Source: Oscillospiraceae bacterium (GTDB lineage: Bacteria > Bacillota > Clostridia > Oscillospirales > Ruminococcaceae). From it: 6,136 bases of DNA. Under the pieces are notes generated by a model that was given only the letters and a program-made list of their open reading frames with translations, searched no databases and had not been told where the DNA came from. The stretch covers positions 1-6,136 of the forward strand of contig JAITVU010000065.1 of the NCBI GenBank assembly GCA_031285645.1, given 5' to 3'. The position numbers were made by a program, and so were the translations under genes. This document shows positions 1 to 5,599 of the stretch, piece by piece (position 1 is the stretch's first letter; every line of letters starts with the position of its first letter).

Positions 1-263
1 GCCTCCCGCATGTCGGAATCCTGTCCGGGCAGGTCGCACACCAGTTGCAGCGTCTGCTGCAGGGCGGGCCGTGTTCCGCCCCAGTGGGTCACATATTCGC
101 CGCGAACGCCGTTTTCCTCTTCGATCACAATGGCGTATTTGGACATCGGCAGCTTGCTTCCCTCAAGATAACCCACATGGTTGTGCGCGTTTTGGAAAGC
201 GGCCCCCATGTTTTGAATTTCGTATGTAAAGTCGATTACCTCAACACGAGAAATAATTCCCAT
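1..263 (-). CDS. Enolase-superfamily (mandelate racemase/muconate lactonizing type) protein, N-terminal fragment
   Basis: The first 87 codons of a gene that runs off the left edge. The ATG at 263-261 is preceded by a strong GGGAGGA ribosome binding site (273-267) three bases away, which fixes the start. The peptide looks like the capping domain that opens enolase-superfamily enzymes: a first strand RVEVIDFTYE (6-15), then KYAIVIEEENGVRGEYV (42-58), the usual strand-turn-strand with the 'G..GE' signature, followed by WGGT and a helix ending in G.D...RE (80-87). The catalytic barrel lies outside the window, so neither the metal ligands nor the acid/base residues can be seen and no reaction can be assigned. 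It begins 23 nt after the stop of the preceding enolase-superfamily gene and is surely co-transcribed with it, yet the two N-termini differ clearly, so they are not a recent duplication. Family assignment is fairly sure from motif recall; function is unknown. Confidence 0.78.
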   Translation of the reverse strand, partial: MGIISRVEVIDFTYEIQNMGAAFQNAHNHVGYLEGSKLPMSKYAIVIEEENGVRGEYVTHWGGTRPALQQTLQLVCDLPGQDSDMRE

Positions 264-266
264 AGT

Positions 267-273
267 TCCTCCC
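267..273 (-). promoter_or_regulatory. Ribosome binding site of the second enolase-superfamily gene
   Basis: GGGAGGA on the minus strand, three bases before the ATG at 263. It sits inside the 23-nt gap after the TAA stop of the upstream gene, so no room is left for a separate promoter. It decides the start of an otherwise truncated gene. Confidence 0.8.
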
Positions 274-286
274 TATACTAAAATAT

Positions 287-1489
287 TTAATCAATCACGA
301 TATGGGATAGTGCTTCCGCCACCGCCTTGTCGGACAAATCCTGCCCGATGCCGGGTAAATCGGGAACCTTGATTTTCCCGTTTACCGGCTTGTAGTCACA
401 GGTGCAGTAATCAGCGTATTCTGCGGCTTCGTTCAAATAAAAGTATTCATGAATAAAGAAGTTCGGGATGGCTGCCTCTACCTGTAGAGCCGCCGCTGTC
501 GCGATTGGTGTACCCGCGATATGGATTTGCGCTTTGACGCCGTAGATATGCGCCATATCGCAAATCTTTTTTGTCTCGGAGATACCGCCGCAATTGCTGA
601 TATCCGGCTGGATAATATCAACGGAGCTATCCTCGAACAAATCGGAATACTGCCAGCGGGTATGAATCTTCTCACCGGTCGCCAACGGGACATGGGTATT
701 TTCATGCAGTGATTTGAAAAGCTTTCGCTTCATGGGCAGAACCGGTTCTTCACAGTAAAACACGCCGTACCGCGCGGCGACGGCGTCCGCCTGAATGGCG
801 GACCGGCTGTCAAGCGAGCAAAAGTATTCCACAATAATATCAAATCCCTTACCGCCCACATCGCGAATGGCCTTGAGACGTTCCTCCATCAAATTAAGCG
901 AATACGAGGTCAGAGGGGTCACAATCCTGCGGTCGCCCAACACGCTTTTGTCGCGGTCAAAGTACAGCGGCGCAATCTTTGCCGCGTCAAAACCGGCATT
1001 CATAATTTTTTCCGCCGTTTGTGCGTATTCCTCCGCGGTGCCCCGGGGGCTCAGGTCGCCGCCGGTTCCGGCCTGCATCATGGAATAGTAACACCGCAAA
1101 TCAGCGTTCTGTTTGCCTCCCAAAAGCTGATAAACGGGGATGTTCAGCGCCTTTCCCTTTATGTCCGTCAACGCCGTGTCAAAGGCGCTTAAGCTGCCGT
1201 AATACACGGCGCCCCCGCCGCTTATATGTCCGTTGATTTTGGTGCGCATTTCTTCCCAAATTACTTCATTGTCCATCGGATTCCGGCCGATATAATATGG
1301 GGCTATATCCATGAGCATACCCGCCAGAGCGTGCTCCCCGATTCCCATTGAAACACCGGCCTCACCCAAGCCGTAAATGCCCGTATCTGTGTTCACTTTG
1401 ACGACCACCGGTTTGTAGGGGCCGTAGGGCGAGGTCGTTCCCGCGTGCTTCAGCATAAAGATTTCTACATTTGTAATCCTGATCTTCAA
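287..1489 (-). CDS. Enolase-superfamily sugar-acid dehydratase/racemase, mandelate racemase subgroup (galactonate dehydratase-like)
   Basis: A complete 400-residue cytoplasmic enzyme. The superfamily abstracts a proton alpha to a Mg-bound carboxylate; sugar-acid dehydratases and epimerases are its typical members. Residues 1-125 form the capping domain (KPVVVKVNTDTGIYGLGEAG, 26-45), followed by the barrel. Putative metal ligands are E221, E247 (CEEPVLP) and E273 (ATGEK), spaced 26 and 26 as in mandelate racemase. The general-base dyad is D296 (IIQPD) and H323 (QIHIAG), 27 apart as in the family. Strand 2 carries K171 (AAKIAP) but not the second Lys of the racemase K-x-K, and about 20 extra residues (174-195) follow it, both features shared with galactonate dehydratases. 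E348 (FIHEY) closes the site. Oddities: ligand one is Glu in VEYFC, where Asp is usual, and position 223 is Phe where dehydratases often have a catalytic His. The start is TTG, directly after an in-frame TGA. It lies 50 nt downstream of dctM. Family near certain; substrate unknown. Confidence 0.93.
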   Translation of the reverse strand: MKIRITNVEIFMLKHAGTTSPYGPYKPVVVKVNTDTGIYGLGEAGVSMGIGEHALAGMLMDIAPYYIGRNPMDNEVIWEEMRTKINGHISGGGAVYYGSLSAFDTALTDIKGKALNIPVYQLLGGKQNADLRCYYSMMQAGTGGDLSPRGTAEEYAQTAEKIMNAGFDAAKIAPLYFDRDKSVLGDRRIVTPLTSYSLNLMEERLKAIRDVGGKGFDIIVEYFCSLDSRSAIQADAVAARYGVFYCEEPVLPMKRKLFKSLHENTHVPLATGEKIHTRWQYSDLFEDSSVDIIQPDISNCGGISETKKICDMAHIYGVKAQIHIAGTPIATAAALQVEAAIPNFFIHEYFYLNEAAEYADYCTCDYKPVNGKIKVPDLPGIGQDLSDKAVAEALSHIVID

Positions 1490-1492
1490 TCA

Positions 1493-1497
1493 CTCCC
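1493..1497 (-). promoter_or_regulatory. Closely spaced ribosome binding site deciding a TTG start
   Basis: GGGAG on the minus strand lies only three bases before the TTG at 1489-1487. The codon immediately upstream of that TTG is an in-frame TGA, so no earlier start is possible, and the family's usual opening (MKI..VEI) begins exactly here. Short spacing plus a TTG codon suggests modest translation initiation, or dependence on ribosomes finishing dctM 50 nt upstream. Confidence 0.65.
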
Positions 1498-1539
1498 AAA
1501 CTCTATATCTTAATGATACTATCGCGGAGATACAGGCGG

Positions 1540-2820
1540 CTAGACCAAATCGGGCAAAAGCGTGGACAGGATTGGCACAAAGGCGAAGAGCAATCCGCAG
1601 GCAAATTCTACGCAGACCATCGGAATCGCCTCTTTGGTGATGCCTGAAAGAGGGCGCTTGCTTACCGAAGACGCCACAAACAAACAGGTGCCGAAAGGTG
1701 GTGTGGCCTGACCGACAGCCAGCATGAACACGAAAAAGCAGCCAAAATGGATGGGATCGACGCCAAAGGCCAGGGCAATGGGCGTCAGAATAGGGCCCAG
1801 AATCAGGTTTGTGGCGCTGACGTCCAGAAACATGCCGCAGATGATGAGAAGCACGAAGACAAGCAGCAGGAACGTGGTCTGGCCATTGGCGACGCTCATG
1901 AACGCGCCGGTCACAGCCTGAGGTACCCGGTCATAGGTAATCAGGTAACCGAACAGTTGGGCAAAGCCGACAAGAAGCATCAAAGATGCCGTGCTGAGCG
2001 CCGTGGATTTGATGATTTCCCAATATTGCTTCAGCCTCATCTCGCGGTAGATGGCAAGACATACAACAATACCGTACAGCGCCGCCACCGCTGACGCCTC
2101 TGTTGCGGTAAAGACACCCGAGTAAATGCCGCCGAGAATAATCAGAGGCATAAGCAGCGCCCATATAGAGCCGGCGAAGCTTTTGAGAAAACTTTTAAAG
2201 GAAAAGCTGTCGGATTTCGGAAAATTATTCTTCCGGGCTTTCATATAGGCGTACATGCAAAGCGCTATGCAGGTGATAATCCCCGGGATAACGCCGGCCA
2301 TCAGCAGCTTACCGACCGGGTTCCCCGTCAGGTTTCCGTAAATGACAAATACAATGCTGGGCGGAATGACAATGCCCAACGTGCCGCCCACCGCCTGAAG
2401 CGCCGCGGCGTAATCCTCCGGATAACCCTTTTTGACCATCTCAGGATACATCAGGCCGCCAATAGCGGCCGTGGTCGCCACGGAAGAACCGGAAATGGCG
2501 GCAAAGAATGTGCAGGCCACAATGGCGACGAGGGAAATTCCGCCGGATACCCAGCCGACAAGGGAATCGGCCAGCTGAATCAGCCGTTTGGACAGCCCGC
2601 CTTTAGCCATAATGTCCCCGGCCAGATAAAAACACGGGATTGCTAGAAACGCGAACGAGTCGCTGTACATGAACAGCTTTTGCGGAATAATCAACAGCTC
2701 CAGCGTGGGGTCGACAATCACTGTCGCGATGCAGGAAAGCGCCAACGCCCACGCAACCGGAATACCCAGCAGCATCGTACTCAAGAAGATGACAATCAGC
2801 AAAATCGCGGGTAAGCTCAT
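1540..2820 (-). CDS. dctM: TRAP transporter large membrane subunit DctM
   Basis: A 426-residue polytopic membrane protein of normal DctM length, the ion-coupled transport channel of a tripartite TRAP importer. It is almost wholly hydrophobic, with roughly a dozen predicted membrane segments starting at residues 4-35. Family blocks are all present in order: IPCFYLAGDIMAKGGLSKRL (61-80), ISGSSVATTAAIGGLMYPEM (109-128), GTLGIVIPPSI (147-157), GIYSGVFTATEASAVAALYG (231-250), GMFLDVSATNLILGPILTPI (329-348) and GQATPPFGTC (370-379). It partners with the DctQ subunit encoded just upstream and with the DctP lipoprotein. Its ATG overlaps the dctQ stop codon (ATGA), so the two are translationally coupled, and a GGGAG motif at 2834-2830 inside dctQ supplies a ribosome binding site. 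Nothing suggests truncation. Substrate specificity cannot be read from this subunit. Confidence 0.97.
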   Translation of the reverse strand: MSLPAILLIVIFLSTMLLGIPVAWALALSCIATVIVDPTLELLIIPQKLFMYSDSFAFLAIPCFYLAGDIMAKGGLSKRLIQLADSLVGWVSGGISLVAIVACTFFAAISGSSVATTAAIGGLMYPEMVKKGYPEDYAAALQAVGGTLGIVIPPSIVFVIYGNLTGNPVGKLLMAGVIPGIITCIALCMYAYMKARKNNFPKSDSFSFKSFLKSFAGSIWALLMPLIILGGIYSGVFTATEASAVAALYGIVVCLAIYREMRLKQYWEIIKSTALSTASLMLLVGFAQLFGYLITYDRVPQAVTGAFMSVANGQTTFLLLVFVLLIICGMFLDVSATNLILGPILTPIALAFGVDPIHFGCFFVFMLAVGQATPPFGTCLFVASSVSKRPLSGITKEAIPMVCVEFACGLLFAFVPILSTLLPDLV

Positions 2821-3305
2821 TCTTTAACACTCCCTTCTCCAATGACTTCAATCAGTCTTACAACCGCGCAGAAAGAGGCCGCGATAAAGGAGATTAATAC
2901 AATGGAATATACGTAATGCATAGGAATTTGCATGGCGGGGCTTTTGCGAAACGCGCCAACCGGAAGCAGTGCAACGCTTTGGTACGCAATGACAAGGCTG
3001 AGCACCAGCGCAAGCACCTGCCGGATGATGTGCATGATGTGCTTTGCCTTTTCTCCCAGAAAACCGTCAATCAAATCCATCCGGACCAGAGCGTCGCGGC
3101 CGATGCTGATACTGACGCCCAACAAAATCAGCAGCACAAACAAGTATCGGGAAAGCTCCTCCGACCACGGCAGGCTATAGAAAATAACATACCGGAAAAA
3201 GGTCTGGGCGCAGACCACAAGAATAATGACAATCAGCGACAGGCCGATAACTGTCAGAAGCGCATTTTGGATCGCGTTTGATATTTTTATTAATATTTTC
3301 ATCAT
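2817..3305 (-). CDS. dctQ: TRAP transporter small membrane subunit DctQ
   Basis: A 162-residue membrane protein with four predicted helices (about 16-40, 52-70, 92-113 and 129-152), the standard DctQ topology. The diagnostic block is FFRYVIFYSLPWSEELSRYL (36-55) followed by LLGVSISIGRDALVRMDLI (61-79), the conserved W-x-E-E-x-S-R and G-R-x-x-x-V-R-x-D region between helices 1 and 2. DctQ supports DctM and docks the substrate-loaded binding protein. Two tandem ATG codons (3305-3303 and 3302-3300) open the gene; only a weak GGGATGG (3313-3307) precedes them, and it lies just after a 6-bp hairpin at 3318-3336. The stop codon overlaps the dctM ATG by 4 nt. It is separated from the binding-protein gene by 160 nt that contain a terminator-like hairpin, so expression is probably lower than that of the binding protein. 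Confidence 0.95.
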   Translation of the reverse strand: MMKILIKISNAIQNALLTVIGLSLIVIILVVCAQTFFRYVIFYSLPWSEELSRYLFVLLILLGVSISIGRDALVRMDLIDGFLGEKAKHIMHIIRQVLALVLSLVIAYQSVALLPVGAFRKSPAMQIPMHYVYSIVLISFIAASFCAVVRLIEVIGEGSVKE

Positions 3306-3317
3306 ACCATCCCAATC

Positions 3318-3336
3318 CGGCTGTAATTTTCAGCCG
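3318..3336 (-). other. Small hairpin just upstream of the dctQ ribosome binding site
   Basis: Arms CGGCTG (3318-3323) and CAGCCG (3331-3336) are perfect inverted repeats of 6 bp with a 7-nt A/T-rich loop. In the dctQ mRNA this stem ends about 5 nt before the weak GGGATGG site. It may stabilise the 5' end of a processed dctQM message or tune dctQ translation. No run of U follows, so it is not a terminator in the operon direction. Confidence 0.4.
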
Positions 3337-3337
3337 T

Positions 3338-3350
3338 TTACATAATGTAA
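3338..3350. promoter_or_regulatory. 13-bp palindrome, possible operator (weak)
   Basis: TTACAT-A-ATGTAA is a perfect inverted repeat of 6-bp arms around one central base, lying in the dctP-dctQ gap next to the hairpin at 3318-3336. Its form suits a small dimeric regulator, but I see no second copy in the window, no clear promoter beside it and no regulator gene, so a chance palindrome in A/T-rich spacer is quite possible. Confidence 0.2.
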
Positions 3351-3372
3351 GATCGATTGTACCGGAGCGTAT

Positions 3373-3430
3373 AAAAAAGGAAGCCCTCCGGGACCGTTAA
3401 CGCCGACGGCCATAAAAGAGCTTTCCTTTT
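3373..3430 (-). terminator. Terminator-like or processing hairpin between dctP and dctQ
   Basis: In the minus-strand transcript AAAAGGAAAGCTC (3430-3418) pairs with GGGCTTCCTTTT (3386-3375): 8 bp, one bulged A, then 4 more pairs including a G-U. The 31-nt loop (3417-3387) contains CCGT/ACGG, which can form an inner stem. The 3' arm runs into six consecutive U (3378-3373), as in an intrinsic terminator. It begins 35 nt after the dctP stop. In an operon this position usually means partial termination or 3'-end protection, which raises the amount of binding protein over membrane subunits. The outer stem is A/T-rich, so full termination is doubtful. Confidence 0.6.
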
Positions 3431-3465
3431 CAAAACGCGAAATGCTTTTAAACGCTAATCAGTAC

Positions 3466-4539
3466 TTACGGCGCGCAGTCTTCAATCAGCTTGATGTACT
3501 CGCTGTACTTCTCCTGATACTGGTCGCGGACGCCCTGCGTCAAGGTAAACAGCTCCTCTTTATCAGGGTACGTCACCTCGCCACCGGCATCGTTCACTGC
3601 TTTCACCACGGTTTCCAGCGTATCGCGCTGAGCTTTTCTTTCCCAAACGGCCACTTCCTGGGCGATTTCTTCAAACAGGGCCTGATCTTCGGCGCTCATG
3701 GACTGCCAAAGCTTGTCACTCATGATGAACACGGCCACATTGTAGACATGATCCGTCATGGCAAGGTATTTATTGACATCGATAATATTCAGGTCAAGCG
3801 CATGTGTCGCGGGGTTATCCTGGCCGTCGATGGCGCCCTGCTGCAAAGCGGTGTAGGCCTCGTTCCAGTTCATGGCCACGGGATCGGCGCCAAAGGCGGA
3901 GAAGATTTCCTGATGAATAGCGTTTTCCATAACGCGTATCCGAAGGCCAGCAATATCCGCCGCGCTGTTGACGGCGCGCGCGCTGTTGCTCAAATCCCGG
4001 AAGCCGAGCTCCACGTTCGCGACAGCATGCAAGCCGACGGTACCGAGCATGTCGAGGAAGTATTTGCCCACTTCGCCCATCCAGATGGCATCCGCGTGCT
4101 CCGTGCTCTTGACGAGATAAGGTAAATCAAACACGCCGTATGCGTCGATGTAGTTTGTCAGGTTGGCAAAGTTGACCGAAGCGATGTCGAGGGTACCGGT
4201 CTGGCAGTCTTCCACAAAGCTGATTTCGTTGCCGAGCTGCCCGTCGTGATAAACCGTTATGTTATAGCGCCCGTTGGTTCTTTCATTGACCAGATTTGCA
4301 AACATGTCGATGCTTTCGCCCTTTGCCCCGACGGCGCTGGAAACGTTGGCAAATTTGAGCTCGATTGTTTCGGTATTTGTGCCGCTGTCAACGGCGGACG
4401 CCGCTTCGGAAGAGGTCGCAGCCGCAGTGGGGGCCTGGCTTGTTGCTGTGGACGAAGCGCTCCCGCCGCTTGAGCCGCATCCGACCAATGAGCCCGCCAC
4501 CACAAATAACGCTAAAATAATCGCAAGTGTTTTTTTCAT
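3466..4539 (-). CDS. dctP: TRAP transporter solute-binding lipoprotein, DctP family
   Basis: A 357-residue extracytoplasmic receptor that captures the solute and hands it to DctQM. Residues 1-20 are a lipoprotein signal (MKK, hydrophobic core, lipobox LVGC) with C21 as the lipidated residue. A low-complexity Ser/Ala/Thr linker (22-52) tethers the domain to the membrane, the arrangement expected in Gram-positive bacteria. The mature domain starts with TIELKFANVSS (58-68). DctP hallmarks follow: YHDGQLGNE (97-105), GFRDLSNS (179-186), GLRIRVMEN (198-206), and AFGADPVAMNWNEAYTALQQ (215-234) leading to GAIDGQDNP (235-243). R202 is the likely residue that bridges the ligand carboxylate, with R181 as a probable second contact (compare R147 and R127 of the sialic acid receptor SiaP); these matches are by eye. 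So the ligand should be an organic acid. The ATG at 4539 follows GAGGAG (4555-4550) by 10 nt. The 63-nt upstream gap shows no convincing promoter. Confidence 0.96.
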   Translation of the reverse strand: MKKTLAIILALFVVAGSLVGCGSSGGSASSTATSQAPTAAATSSEAASAVDSGTNTETIELKFANVSSAVGAKGESIDMFANLVNERTNGRYNITVYHDGQLGNEISFVEDCQTGTLDIASVNFANLTNYIDAYGVFDLPYLVKSTEHADAIWMGEVGKYFLDMLGTVGLHAVANVELGFRDLSNSARAVNSAADIAGLRIRVMENAIHQEIFSAFGADPVAMNWNEAYTALQQGAIDGQDNPATHALDLNIIDVNKYLAMTDHVYNVAVFIMSDKLWQSMSAEDQALFEEIAQEVAVWERKAQRDTLETVVKAVNDAGGEVTYPDKEELFTLTQGVRDQYQEKYSEYIKLIEDCAP

Positions 4540-4549
4540 ATTTTCTTAT

Positions 4550-4555
4550 CTCCTC
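4550..4555 (-). promoter_or_regulatory. Ribosome binding site of dctP
   Basis: GAGGAG, ten A/T-rich bases before the ATG at 4539. It is among the strongest sites in the window, which fits the need for a large excess of binding protein. Confidence 0.7.
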
Positions 4556-4602
4556 AAGTTATATTTTAGTTTTTTCTAAACAAGTTCCACTGTGCCCTCT
4601 TA

Positions 4603-5556
4603 TTACAGTATTTGGGGGTTGTTTACCGGATACGATGGCGTCTTCCCGGTAAGCACCTCGTCCACGCCTATGGCGGCCATAAGGCTCATCCTTTCGAGGG
4701 ATTGCGTTGAAATCCCGGCGAAATGCTGTGACATAATGAGATTGTCGAGCTCAAATAACGGGCTGGTCAGCGCAAGCGGCTCCTCCGGGTAAACGTCCAA
4801 GGCCGCGCCGGCAATCACCCTTGTTTTAAGCGCGTCGCACAGGTCGTGGATATTGCAGATTTCACCGCGGGAACAGTTGATAAGATACGCGCTTTTCTTC
4901 ATCTGGCCAAGGGTTTCCCTGTTGATCATATTGCGTGTCTGGGGCAGCAGCGGAAGATGTATGCTTACAAAGTCCGATTCCGCCATCAATTCTGCCATAG
5001 ACAACGACACATTGACGCCCGCGGCGACATGTTGCAAGGGGGCCGCGTCAAAAACGGTTACCCGCATGTTAAATCCATCCATCGCTTTTTTGGCGACCAG
5101 CCGGCCAATGCCGCCATAGCCGATAATGCCGAGGACAGCGCCTTCCATCTCCTTTCTTGTAATGTGTTGACGGCAGGTCCAGTTCCCCAACCGTGTCTGA
5201 CGGTCCACCTGTTGAATCTGACAGGACAGCATCGCGATAAGCGCTACTGTATATTCAGCTACGGCGATGTTGTTGGAGACAGGGCCGTTGACCACCCAGA
5301 TTCCAAGCTCCGCCGCCGCAGAGATGTCTATGTTGTCAAAGCCCACGCCATGGCGGGCGATCACCTTCAGCCGATCCCCCGCTTCGATAACTTCCCGGGG
5401 GTAACTGGCATTCCGGCAGAGAATGGCGTCGCATCCCCTTACCGCGGCTTTCAGGCTTTCCGTATCTACCGGCACGCCTACAATAAGCTGATAACCGCGT
5501 TCCAACAAATAATCTTTTCCGCTTGGCGCGATATCTTCCGGAATCAAAACCTTCAA
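4603..5556 (-). CDS. D-2-hydroxyacid dehydrogenase, phosphoglycerate dehydrogenase-like, no ACT domain
   Basis: A complete 317-residue NAD(P)-dependent enzyme that interconverts a 2-hydroxy acid and its 2-keto acid in the cytoplasm. The N-terminal substrate-binding part shows RHGVGFDNID (68-77). The Rossmann domain has the fingerprint GYGGIG (146-151), with D170 ending the second strand, which favours NAD over NADP. Catalytic residues are R230 (INCSRGEI), E259 (LDVYPEEP) and H278 (QHFAG), the R-E-H triad of the family. The protein ends at PVNNPQIL, so the ACT regulatory domain of long SerA enzymes is absent. The start is TTG at 5556: an in-frame TAA lies upstream with no ATG or GTG between them. 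AAGGG motifs are 2 nt and 11 nt away; a second in-frame TTG at codon 4 cannot be excluded. It sits 43 nt after the PIG-L gene and 63 nt before dctP. A catabolic role on an imported acid is more likely than serine synthesis, but the substrate is not evident. Confidence 0.94.
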   Translation of the reverse strand: MKVLIPEDIAPSGKDYLLERGYQLIVGVPVDTESLKAAVRGCDAILCRNASYPREVIEAGDRLKVIARHGVGFDNIDISAAAELGIWVVNGPVSNNIAVAEYTVALIAMLSCQIQQVDRQTRLGNWTCRQHITRKEMEGAVLGIIGYGGIGRLVAKKAMDGFNMRVTVFDAAPLQHVAAGVNVSLSMAELMAESDFVSIHLPLLPQTRNMINRETLGQMKKSAYLINCSRGEICNIHDLCDALKTRVIAGAALDVYPEEPLALTSPLFELDNLIMSQHFAGISTQSLERMSLMAAIGVDEVLTGKTPSYPVNNPQIL

Positions 5557-5567
5557 ATCCCTTACAA

Positions 5568-5574
5568 CCCCCTT
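5568..5574 (-). promoter_or_regulatory. Likely ribosome binding site for the TTG-started dehydrogenase
   Basis: AAGGGGG lies 11 nt before the TTG at 5556; a second AAGGG (5563-5559) is only 2 nt away and too close to act on that codon, though it would serve a TTG at codon 4 (5547-5545). The AAG overlaps one arm of an inverted repeat (5572-5577 with 5593-5598), so access to this site may depend on RNA folding. Confidence 0.45.
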
Positions 5575-5598
5575 GCAAATTCCAGTTTATCCTGCAAG
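5572..5598 (-). other. Inverted repeat in the deacetylase-dehydrogenase gap
   Basis: CTTGCA (5572-5577) and TGCAAG (5593-5598) are perfect 6-bp arms separated by 15 nt. The 5' arm in the transcript starts one base after the deacetylase stop, and the 3' arm runs into the AAGGGGG site of the dehydrogenase. A ribosome ending on the upstream gene would open it, so it could couple the two translations. The stem is short and may be chance. Confidence 0.25.
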
Positions 5599-5599
5599 C

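Noticed and set aside
45..281. Plus-strand open frame (78 codons) at the left edge
   Set aside because: It runs antisense to the second enolase-superfamily gene, which has a strong ribosome binding site and family motifs.
3356..3384. Possible internal promoter with TACAAT (3361-3356) ahead of dctQ
   Set aside because: The bases 16-18 nt upstream (around GCTTCC) do not resemble a -35 box, so one -10-like hexamer in A/T-rich spacer is not enough.
3442..4125. Long plus-strand open frame (227 codons) opposite dctP
   Set aside because: It is an antisense shadow of a clear DctP gene, resembles no family I know, and lacks a convincing ribosome binding site; its stop-free length follows from the codon bias of dctP.
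4565..4580. TTTAG-T6-CTAAA inverted repeat upstream of dctP
   Set aside because: The 5-bp stem is nearly all A/T and would be too weak as a terminator or operator; such repeats are expected by chance in this A/T-rich leader.
4561..4602. Promoter for dctP in the gap after the dehydrogenase
   Set aside because: TTGTTT with TATAAC or TAAAAT downstream gives spacers of 14 or 9 nt, outside the usual 16-18, so I do not call it; read-through from upstream genes is simpler.
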